Source: CAZLWF01 sp031972835 (GTDB lineage Bacteria > Patescibacteriota > Minisyncoccia > Phycocordibacterales > UBA9973). Taken from it: 34,998 nucleotides of DNA. Location of the stretch: positions 1 to 34,998 of the forward strand of contig DALYDX010000008.1 in assembly GCA_031972835.1 (NCBI GenBank), given 5' to 3'. The notes under the pieces are model-generated. The model saw nothing but the letters and a program-made list of their open reading frames with translations. It had not been told where the DNA came from and ran no database searches. Both the position numbers and the translations under genes were made by a program. Positions within the stretch are counted from its first letter, which is position 1, and every line of letters starts with the position of its first letter. Below, in pieces: positions 29,476 to 34,998 of this stretch.

Positions 29476-30195
29476 TTACACGATATTAAATGCTCGTGCT
29501 ACTTTGAGCGACAATGCTGCTGTTGCGAAACAGATCATATCGTAAAGAAAATGAATAAATATCGCGGATAATAATCCGTAATTAAATGCCAAATAAAAGA
29601 AAAGCATTCCTCCGAACCAACTATTAATCCAACCAAATACTCCTTGATATTTGTGACCATCGCGAAAAAATGCATTTGCTGAAAGAATAGCTGCACCTAC
29701 TGCCCATGATCCTTCAAAAAAAAGATATGGCTCAAGATAACCAAGAGTCGTGAAGTTTGCTATTGGCCCTGCAACATGAAGGTAAAACCATTCAGGGATA
29801 CCAAACCCAAGAAATCCAAAAAATAAAAAGTTACCTATTTGCACAGTCACAATAGCTGAGAGAAAATATACAAATCGAAATGCTATTTCTTCCCATGTTC
29901 CAGCAAGCAAGCTAATGAAAAATCCTTTTGTGAGAATTTCACTACTCGATGACTTATCAAGCTTATCAAGTATGCTCCTGAAAAAGAATATAATGACGAT
30001 GTTTGCAGCGCACGCCCATAATAAAAAGAATCGTGCTGTGTATATCCATGTAATTACGCTGCCACTAGACACAAGATCCGGAACAGCGGCCTCGGGTATT
30101 GCATGCGGTGCTAACCATGTCGCAAGGCCAATCACAATAATTGAAATAACGAATCGCTGTAAATACTTCGGGGGTTTATTTTTTTTACTCTTCAA
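29476..30195 (-). CDS. CPBP family intramembrane protease
   Basis: 239 aa, about seven membrane helices. The CPBP (Abi/CAAX protease) glutamate motif appears as WEEIAFRFVYF (EE-x3-R; near residue 97). FFRDGHKYQG supplies a conserved His, and the last motif LLSAIFIHFLYDM gives His with Asp in place of the usual Asn. These glutamic proteases cleave within membranes; bacterial members process peptides or act in immunity to bacteriocins. The gene is flanked by two identical terminators and has its own promoter. Confidence 0.82.
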   Translation of the reverse strand: MKSKKNKPPKYLQRFVISIIVIGLATWLAPHAIPEAAVPDLVSSGSVITWIYTARFFLLWACAANIVIIFFFRSILDKLDKSSSSEILTKGFFISLLAGTWEEIAFRFVYFLSAIVTVQIGNFLFFGFLGFGIPEWFYLHVAGPIANFTTLGYLEPYLFFEGSWAVGAAILSANAFFRDGHKYQGVFGWINSWFGGMLFFYLAFNYGLLSAIFIHFLYDMICFATAALSLKVARAFNIV

Positions 30196-30231
30196 CTTTT
30201 ATAATTTTTTAATATGAACTTATTAGGACAA

Positions 30232-30259
30232 GTTATAGCATATAAAACAAAGAAGTCAA
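30232..30259 (-). promoter_or_regulatory. Promoter of the CPBP gene
   Basis: Minus strand: TTGACT (30259-30254), 16-bp spacer, TATAAC (30237-30232). Confidence 0.65.
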
Positions 30260-30263
30260 ATAT

Positions 30264-30290
30264 AAAACCCGCTCGAGATTGAGCGGGTTT
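30264..30290 (-). terminator. Terminator, copy 2 of an exact 27-nt repeat
   Basis: Identical to 29444-29470, with stem CCCGCTC/GAGCGGG. It ends the lipoprotein gene at 30308. Confidence 0.9.
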
Positions 30291-30307
30291 GTGAAAATAT
30301 TTTTACC

Positions 30308-30892
30308 TTATATCGGAGGTCCGTACAGTGTGCCTTCCGGAACACTGTCCTCTGCGCTTCTGGCTTTTAACCAACCGATTTTCTCGTACCAGATGAGCAC
30401 CCAGCTTGTGCCGGTGTTCTCTCCGTTTTGAGAAGTCAGAGTAAACGCTGGACGGTCATCTGTACTCGGTCCACCACCTTCGGTGTAACTATAGTCTCCA
30501 TTCGTCCAATCAAGGGCGAACTTACGATTGGTTGTAACGTGCAATGTGTCATAGTTACCGAATTGGATGTGCCATGTGCCATCAGTATTTCTCCAATAAT
30601 CTCCAGTAAATGTCTGGTCAGGCCAATAAGGCTCTCCACCAGAATCCGGATCTATTCCACCGTAAGATTTGTACGTCATGGTTACAATCCCATCCAGGTC
30701 GAAAGTTACAAAAAGGTCTGCGTAACCCTGATCGGTAGCATCCAAAACTGGAGCCTGACCAAAGTAAACCTGGTATCCGAACCAGGTACCGTCGATTTTG
30801 TTAAACAAATCGCCGGGCATCGGGTCTTTTTTACAAGACGTAATGCCGAGAATTACTGCAAAAAATAAAGTTAAATATTTTTTCATTTTCAT
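30308..30892 (-). CDS. Lipoprotein with beta-rich, lipocalin-like domain
   Basis: 194 aa. Lipoprotein signal peptide with lipobox GITSC (Cys20), then KKDPMPGD. The mature part is beta-rich with Trp/Tyr/Gly patterns: DGTWFGYQVYFGQAP, YADLFVTFDLDGIVTMTYKS, DYWRNTDGTWHIQFGNYDTL. The opening GTWxGY and repeated strands look like the lipocalin-like domains common in Bacteroidota lipoproteins. The function is probably surface ligand binding, unproven. Promoter at 30932-30960. Confidence 0.75.
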   Translation of the reverse strand: MKMKKYLTLFFAVILGITSCKKDPMPGDLFNKIDGTWFGYQVYFGQAPVLDATDQGYADLFVTFDLDGIVTMTYKSYGGIDPDSGGEPYWPDQTFTGDYWRNTDGTWHIQFGNYDTLHVTTNRKFALDWTNGDYSYTEGGGPSTDDRPAFTLTSQNGENTGTSWVLIWYEKIGWLKARSAEDSVPEGTLYGPPI

Positions 30893-30931
30893 ACGATATT
30901 AAGTTTTAAGATGAACTATTTGTGAACCTAC

Positions 30932-30960
30932 ATTCTATCACAAAAGAAGCAAAAAGTCAA
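30932..30960 (-). promoter_or_regulatory. Promoter of the lipocalin-like lipoprotein gene
   Basis: Minus strand: TTGACT (30960-30955), 17-bp spacer, TAGAAT (30937-30932). The -35 abuts the hairpin at 30959-30998. Confidence 0.65.
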
Positions 30961-30998
30961 ATGAAAAACACCCTTATAAATAAGGGTGTTTTTCATTT
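30959..30998. terminator. 18-bp perfect hairpin between divergent genes
   Basis: AAATGAAAAACACCCTTA with its exact complement, loop TAAA, T-rich on the right. Neither adjacent gene ends here, as both start away from it. It therefore terminates an unseen transcript or insulates the two promoters. Confidence 0.7.
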
Positions 30999-31068
30999 TT
31001 TATATTCCCTGTCGAGAGGAATTCGTAGACTTTACGTCTACAATATATGACGAATATAGTAAGGTTTT

Positions 31069-31098
31069 GTGACAAGGTATATTTAACCATGCTATAAT
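31069..31098 (+). promoter_or_regulatory. Promoter of the DUF2231-rsmE-uppP operon
   Basis: GTGACA (31069-31074), 18-bp spacer, TATAAT (31093-31098). ATG 31106 is 7 nt after the -10, implying leaderless mRNA. A small hairpin GTAGAC/GTCTAC (31025-31041) lies upstream. Confidence 0.65.
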
Positions 31099-31105
31099 TT
31101 ACACC

Positions 31106-31636
31106 ATGATAAACATACACCCAATTTTTGTTCACTTTCCTATTGCACTTTTTACTATTTATGCACTTTTCGAGATTATCCGCATCAAAAGATTTGAGGC
31201 TACTGACACAGTCACTTATATCAAATCCGCATTTTTAATCCTTGGATCTATATCTTCTATGCTTGCAGTTCAAACTGGCGCGCTCGTCGGTGAGGCGATG
31301 GAGAATGGCCCTCAAGGAAAACTTTTAGAAACTCATGCATTTTTTGCGATGGGAGCAAGCTATATATTTGGAATACTTGCGATTGTGTATCTCGTTTGGC
31401 TTATTGAGAAGACTCAAATATTTGCAAAATACACAACCAGTGGTATCGGAAAAAATATCTGGAATCTACTACTAAAGATAAAATCCATATTCTGGAAAAA
31501 AGGTATTCTCGTACTACTCGCAATAGTCGGACTATTCTTCATAACAGTTGCTGGATCTCTCGGTGGTGCACTCGTATACGGACCCGACGTCGACCCAGTT
31601 GTAAAATTCTTCTACACTATATTTGTTGGTGTATAA
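31106..31636 (+). CDS. DUF2231-type membrane protein
   Basis: 176 aa. The start MINIHPIFVHFPIALFTIYA carries the conserved HP-x4-FPIAL signature of DUF2231 membrane proteins. GALVGEAMENG and LETHAFFAMGASYIFGILAI provide the second conserved His-containing helix. The C-terminal part adds a further helix (GILVLLAIVGLFFITVAGSL) and GALVYGPDVDP. Membrane histidines suggest heme or metal binding in this family. It is first gene of an operon with rsmE (2 nt gap) and uppP. Confidence 0.8.
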   Translation: MINIHPIFVHFPIALFTIYALFEIIRIKRFEATDTVTYIKSAFLILGSISSMLAVQTGALVGEAMENGPQGKLLETHAFFAMGASYIFGILAIVYLVWLIEKTQIFAKYTTSGIGKNIWNLLLKIKSIFWKKGILVLLAIVGLFFITVAGSLGGALVYGPDVDPVVKFFYTIFVGV

Positions 31637-31638
31637 CA

Positions 31639-32331
31639 ATGAAAATTCATCGCTTTCTATCTAGCTATAAAGAAATCGGAAACAATGTCTTTATAGAAAA
31701 CACAGATTTGATTCACCAGATCAAAAATGTTTTGAAACTTCGCGTGGCAGAAGAAATCATACTTACAAACGGAGTGGGTCACGATGTACATATCGCACTT
31801 ACAGAGATATCAAAAGACTCTATAGTCGGAAGTGTGATCGAGAGGGTCAATGCACAAAAAAGCTCACACAAGGTTCACCTATATTTATCTATCCTAAAAA
31901 AGGAAAACTTCGAACTTGTAGCGCAGAAAGCAACAGAAGTTGGAGTAGAGAGTATAAACCCAGTCGAGTCCGACAGGACTGTCAAAACTGGTTTCAAAGA
32001 AGAGAGGTTGAAGACCATAATCAAAGAAGCGCTCGAACAATCTGGTGGATCATACCTGCCTACTTTAGGAGAAAAAATTGAATTCACAAATGCTTTAGAG
32101 AATTCCCCTGGTGAAAAATATCTACTTCATATGGATGGAATTCCTTTTGAGGAACTAGGTGAGCTACCCAAAGAAGTTTCAATATTTATAGGACCAGAAG
32201 GTGGCTGGAGTGAACCTGAGATAAAACTCGCGAAAGACCGTGGGGTAAAGATCGTTAAAATCGGCAATCCAACACTCAGAGCGGAGACTGCTGCGATAAT
32301 CGCTAGCTTCCTGTTTGTAAATAAAAAATAA
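31639..32331 (+). CDS. rsmE: 16S rRNA (uracil-1498-N3)-methyltransferase
   Basis: 230 aa. N-terminal PUA-like domain (MKIHRFLSSYKEIGNNVFIE) and C-terminal SPOUT domain. LSILKKENFELVAQKATEVG and VESINPVESDRTVK, then ALEQSGGSYLPTL match RsmE. The SAM-binding knot is FIGPEGGWSEPEI and IGNPTLRAETAAI. It methylates U1498 of 16S rRNA in the decoding region. Length is standard. Translation is coupled with uppP, whose start overlaps the stop (TAATG). Confidence 0.95.
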   Translation: MKIHRFLSSYKEIGNNVFIENTDLIHQIKNVLKLRVAEEIILTNGVGHDVHIALTEISKDSIVGSVIERVNAQKSSHKVHLYLSILKKENFELVAQKATEVGVESINPVESDRTVKTGFKEERLKTIIKEALEQSGGSYLPTLGEKIEFTNALENSPGEKYLLHMDGIPFEELGELPKEVSIFIGPEGGWSEPEIKLAKDRGVKIVKIGNPTLRAETAAIIASFLFVNKK

Positions 32332-33092
32332 TGACAATATTTCAATCAATAATCTTAGGACTTATAGAAGGCATCACAGAGTTCCTACCAGTATCCTCTA
32401 CAGGACACCTCATACTAGCAACACGCACACTTGGAATAGAGGCGACACCTTTTGTAGAGAGCTTTATAATCATGATCCAAGTCGGAGCATTGCTTGCAGT
32501 GCTGGTTTTATTTGGAGAGCGAGTGATCCGAAACTGGAAACTCATGAGAAAAATCGCTCTGGCATTTATACCTACTGCCATAATCGGCGTAATACTGTAT
32601 CCATTTATAAAAGAATTCTTGCTAGGTAACACATATGTGGTTATATACTCCCTCTTGTTTGGAGGAATACTCATAATACTTTTTGAACTTTGGTTTAAGA
32701 GAAGAAAACAAAACGAGCCAAAAGAAATCACAACTAAAAATGCATTTTGGCTTGGAGTATTTCAAACACTCGCATTTATCCCAGGTGTATCACGTTCAGG
32801 AGCGATGATTATCGGAGGGCTCTCTATTGGAATTAGTAGGAAAAACGTTGTAGAGTTCTCTTTCCTACTTGGTATACCGACACTTATCGCAGCAAGTGGA
32901 CTAGACTTAGTTAAGACTGGTTTTGTTTTTTCACAAAATGAATGGATGCTACTAGGGATTGGATTTGTAAGTGCATTCGTATCAGCACTTTTTGCAGTTA
33001 AAATATTTGTCCGATATATAGAGAAACATAATTTTATAGGGTTTGGAATATATCGCATACTCCTCGCACTCGTGTTTTTGTTTTTGATGTAA
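32331..33092 (+). CDS. uppP: Undecaprenyl-diphosphatase
   Basis: 253 aa, about eight membrane helices. ILGLIEGITEFLPVSSTGHL holds the conserved E-G-x-T-E-F-L-P-V-S-S-T-G-H motif, and FIPGVSRSGAMIIGGL the second catalytic region with SRSG. BacA/UppP dephosphorylates undecaprenyl diphosphate to recycle the peptidoglycan lipid carrier. It is last in the three-gene operon, followed by a terminator at 33116. Confidence 0.95.
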   Translation: MTIFQSIILGLIEGITEFLPVSSTGHLILATRTLGIEATPFVESFIIMIQVGALLAVLVLFGERVIRNWKLMRKIALAFIPTAIIGVILYPFIKEFLLGNTYVVIYSLLFGGILIILFELWFKRRKQNEPKEITTKNAFWLGVFQTLAFIPGVSRSGAMIIGGLSIGISRKNVVEFSFLLGIPTLIAASGLDLVKTGFVFSQNEWMLLGIGFVSAFVSALFAVKIFVRYIEKHNFIGFGIYRILLALVFLFLM

Positions 33093-33115
33093 ACCATACC
33101 ACGCACTCATAATAC

Positions 33116-33134
33116 AAATCCCCTTTGGGGATTT
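33116..33134 (+). terminator. Terminator of the rsmE-uppP operon
   Basis: AAATCCCC/GGGGATTT (8 bp), loop TTT, followed by a T tract. Confidence 0.88.
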
Positions 33135-33148
33135 TTTGTTTTTTAATT

Positions 33149-33444
33149 GTTACTTTTTCAAAAAAGTAACACAAAAACCTTTTTGCGTTCAGCGCCAAGA
33201 ACACTCACGAAATTCAAGCTCACTAAAAACATAAACTCGGCTGTAGCCTCAAACAGTATGTTTTTTCCTACGGAACGTTTGCTTTCATTTGTTCGTATAC
33301 TCTTGGCACTGAAAGGCAAAGATTGGGCCCAAGAATTCTAAATATATAAATCCACACTTTCTAAAAAGCCTGACGGAGCGCGGCCGGCGCGAGTTGAGCA
33401 AAAATCTAGCAAGATTTTATGCGTGCTTTTTAAAAGTGGTGGAT
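33149..33444. ncRNA. Highly structured noncoding region (candidate RNA or repeat element)
   Basis: Three domains. (1) Hairpin GTTACTTTT/AAAAGTAAC (33149-33170). (2) Large stem TTCAGCGCCAAGA (33188-33200) with TCTTGGCACTGAA (33301-33313), extended by TTTGC/GCAAA across an internal loop, enclosing AAAACATA/TATGTTTT (33226-33264) and GGC/GCC inside that. (3) A 19-bp stem from ATCCAC and CTTTCTAAAAAGC (33350-33369) to GCTTTTTAAAAGTGGTGGAT (33425-33444) with two single bulges, enclosing a GC-rich GCGCGGCCGGCGCG patch and AAAATCT/AGATTTT. The 64-codon frame across it (33147-33341) has no coding signs. Orientation is unknown. Confidence 0.5.
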
Positions 33445-33512
33445 AAAAGAAAGTTTTCCGGTTACTAAATTACAGATTACCGAGTACGTGGTATGGGTTG
33501 TAGACAAAAGAA

Positions 33513-33537
33513 AAACCCGTCTGTAAAAGACGGGTTT
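33513..33537 (-). terminator. Terminator of the Fn3-like lipoprotein gene
   Basis: AAACCCGTC/GACGGGTTT (9 bp), 7-nt loop, next to the stop at 33555. Confidence 0.85.
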
Positions 33538-33554
33538 AAAAAATAACATTACAA

Positions 33555-34541
33555 TTACAACGTAAACGATGTAGACCCCGATCCACCCGGACCAGAAACT
33601 GCAACTTTATATACACCCGGAGCAAAGTTGTCCATAGTGAAAGTTCCAGCGGTCGTGGTCGTAGTCTTGGTATAAGGATATATTTTCCCATTTGGAAAAG
33701 TTAATACCACATTATACAGACCAGCAGCACCGGTCCACTTTACAGTTACCTTTGAGTCAGTAACTTTTACCACCGTTACAGTCATACTTGTTGAAGTTGT
33801 CCCTGTGTTACTTTGTCCCATTCCACCACTTTGATTCGTGGTAGTTTGTTTATTCTGAGTTGTATCAGAAGCAACAGAACCCGATAAATCCGGCAAGAAT
33901 GTTCCAGTGTTAGCAGTAGAACTTCCTGTGTTTGCAGTAGGTGAGGAATTTGTATTCCCTGTACTGCCAGTACTTCCACCAATTGGGACACCTGGCACAA
34001 CCCGTTTAGACGGATCGTTAAGGAATTCTTCATCTGTCCTCACAAGTAGCTCTGTGCCTATACTACTAGGCGTAGGCACATAATTTGCGTTATCATAAAG
34101 GACTGTATGATCTGCTCGAGTAGCAAAGATAAAATGTCCATTTGACAACATAAATTGCAGAACTCTTCCTGAACCGCCCTGTTCGAACTTAATGTTCATA
34201 ATAAGGTAGCTACCCTGCTGAATGACTGGGCCTACAAAAATACCCATTGTACCCTTCGGAAAAATAACTTCTGAAGGAGAGGCATCTTTTCTCTTAATAA
34301 TTTCGCCACCTTCTACAGTGAGACTCTCAGTGTTTTTCTGTAACGACATACTGATTTCGTCGCTCAGATAAAACTGAACTTTCGCCAGATCCGCTGGAGA
34401 TAAACTTTGATATATCTCTAAGGTGAACGGAATTGCTTCCTTTGCCGATGTGGGCGTAGAAGCTGTCTCTTTACTTCCTTTACAAGAAGCAAAAGTAGCG
34501 ATAACTGTAAGTAAAAATAAAACTTTTTTTATTTTTTTCAT
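33555..34541 (-). CDS. Lipoprotein with Ser/Thr-rich linker and C-terminal Fn3-like domain
   Basis: 328 aa. Lipobox TFASC (Cys20). Residues about 35-180 form a globular domain (FTLEIYQSLSPADLAKVQFY, GIFVGPVIQQGSYLIMNIKF). A Gly/Ser/Thr/Asn-rich linker follows (about 185-250, e.g. GGSTGSTGNTNSSPTANTG). The C-terminal beta domain (about 252-328) has VTVVKVTDSKVTVKWTGAAG and ends GVYKVAVSGPGGSGSTSFTL, like an Fn3/Ig-type module. The same domain ends the neighbouring gene. Surface-exposed, possibly adhesive. It has an exact consensus promoter. Confidence 0.8.
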   Translation of the reverse strand: MKKIKKVLFLLTVIATFASCKGSKETASTPTSAKEAIPFTLEIYQSLSPADLAKVQFYLSDEISMSLQKNTESLTVEGGEIIKRKDASPSEVIFPKGTMGIFVGPVIQQGSYLIMNIKFEQGGSGRVLQFMLSNGHFIFATRADHTVLYDNANYVPTPSSIGTELLVRTDEEFLNDPSKRVVPGVPIGGSTGSTGNTNSSPTANTGSSTANTGTFLPDLSGSVASDTTQNKQTTTNQSGGMGQSNTGTTSTSMTVTVVKVTDSKVTVKWTGAAGLYNVVLTFPNGKIYPYTKTTTTTAGTFTMDNFAPGVYKVAVSGPGGSGSTSFTL

Positions 34542-34598
34542 CGTTTGTAATTTTTTTTTTGAAAATGAACTGTTTTACGCGTTGTGCGCTATGGGAGT

Positions 34599-34627
34599 AT
34601 TATATCAGGTTTTGTTCTAAATGTCAA
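34599..34627 (-). promoter_or_regulatory. Exact consensus sigma70 promoter
   Basis: Minus strand: TTGACA (34627-34622), 17-bp spacer, TATAAT (34604-34599). Leader about 50 nt to ATG 34541. High expression of this lipoprotein is expected. Confidence 0.9.
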
Positions 34628-34646
34628 TACTTTGGGGTATATAGAA

Positions 34647-34665
34647 AGCCTTGATAAACAAGGCT
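34647..34665 (-). terminator. Second hairpin of a tandem terminator
   Basis: AGCCTTG/CAAGGCT (7 bp), loop ATAAA, 10 nt beyond the first terminator (34675-34697). Confidence 0.65.
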
Positions 34666-34674
34666 AAAATAGTA

Positions 34675-34697
34675 AATCCGCGCTATTCGCGCGGATT
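34675..34697 (-). terminator. Terminator of the right-edge gene
   Basis: AATCCGCGC/GCGCGGATT (9 bp), loop TATTC, 9 nt from the stop at 34706. Confidence 0.85.
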
Positions 34698-34705
34698 AAA
34701 ATTAT

Positions 34706-34998
34706 CTAATTTTCGAACTCAACCCTTCCTATGCCGTTTGGCCCCGAGATGGTTACTTTGAAGGTTCCACCTTTAGGAAGGTTTTTTAACTTTATACTTG
34801 CCTCCTCTGCGGGAAACTTTCTGGTATTACCACTTGGGTAAACTAAAGTGATGGTGTAGAGACTCCAATCTGAACCAACACCATCCCATTTCAACAAAAC
34901 AGTATTGTCATCTATAGAAATTGCTTCAACCTGTATCGAAGGCGCTAAAGCATCAACGGTAAATTCAAGCGAATCAGATTCTTGCTCTATTTGTGTAG
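34706..34998 (-). CDS. C-terminal part of a secreted protein with Fn3-like domain (partial)
   Basis: The frame is open from the right edge (TQIEQESDSLEFTVDALAPS) to TAA at 34706, at least 97 residues. The last 75 residues, VEAISIDDNTVLLKWDGVGS through KVTISGPNGIGRVEFEN, align with the C-terminal domain of the adjacent lipoprotein (VKVTDSKVTVKWTGAAGL, KVAVSGPGGSGSTSFTL). Shared positions include V-K-W, YPSGN/FPNGK and SGP-G-G. The N-terminus is outside the window. Probably a paralogous surface protein in tandem. Confidence 0.8.
   Translation of the reverse strand, partial: TQIEQESDSLEFTVDALAPSIQVEAISIDDNTVLLKWDGVGSDWSLYTITLVYPSGNTRKFPAEEASIKLKNLPKGGTFKVTISGPNGIGRVEFEN

Noticed and set aside
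33147..33341. A 64-aa plus-strand frame after uppP.
   Set aside because: It spans the hairpin and large stem-loop of the structured region, and its sequence is constrained by base pairing rather than codons; composition is not protein-like.
1..34998. CRISPR arrays, rRNA genes and insertion-sequence transposases.
   Set aside because: No regularly spaced direct repeats, rRNA-like sequence or DDE/HUH transposase was found on either strand.

Overview
The window is AT-rich, densely packed bacterial DNA using the standard code. Nearly every gene has its own rho-independent hairpin terminator. Many have recognisable sigma70-type promoters (TTGACA, 16-17 bp, TATAAT); several start codons sit 6-7 nt after a -10 box and are probably leaderless. 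Shine-Dalgarno sequences are rarely obvious. The gene set (short HPF, RsmE, UppP, Apt, DEAD-box helicase, serine recombinase with zinc ribbon, DrrAB-like exporter, DUF2231 and many small membrane or unrecognised proteins, no biosynthetic operons) fits a Patescibacteria/Parcubacteria-type (CPR) genome, but no rRNA is present to prove it. Some surface proteins look Bacteroidota-like: a type-A T9SS-style C-terminal domain and SC-type lipoproteins. Taxonomy is therefore an inference.

Layout. 1-2.4 kb: the tail of a plus-strand gene, a class II aldolase-like protein, hpf and a secreted Tyr-rich protein. 2.4-9.7 kb: an accessory hotspot. A tRNA-like structured segment precedes tRNA-Asn(GTT). A minus-strand integrative element follows, with a serine recombinase whose last codons lie in the tRNA 3' end, three small membrane proteins, an Xis-like HTH protein, a gpII-like Rep, a 51-aa protein and a 362-aa protein. 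Beyond it lie palindromes, hairpins, a T-arm-like sequence and two diverged copies of a coding tail, which look like scars of earlier insertions. 9.7-16.8 kb: a P-loop kinase, a VOC protein, a YdeI/OmpD-associated-like protein, small membrane proteins, a lipoprotein, a broken VOC gene, a DrrAB-like ABC exporter, a zinc-ribbon protein and the T9SS-tailed protein. 16.9-22.4 kb: a histidine phosphatase, a DEVD-box helicase with an N-terminal RG tail, apt, a SET-domain protein divergent from a transglutaminase-like protein, and unknowns. 22.4-30.3 kb: seven consecutive minus-strand genes for an AAA+ ATPase, a long coiled-coil protein, four membrane proteins and a CPBP protease. Each block is separated by terminators; this is a candidate membrane-associated system. 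30.3-35 kb: a lipoprotein, a DUF2231-rsmE-uppP operon, a strikingly structured noncoding stretch of about 300 nt, and two neighbouring secreted proteins that share a homologous C-terminal beta domain.

The strongest candidates for undescribed biology are the tRNA-Asn element, the structured RNA at 33149-33444, and the AAA+/coiled-coil/membrane cluster.
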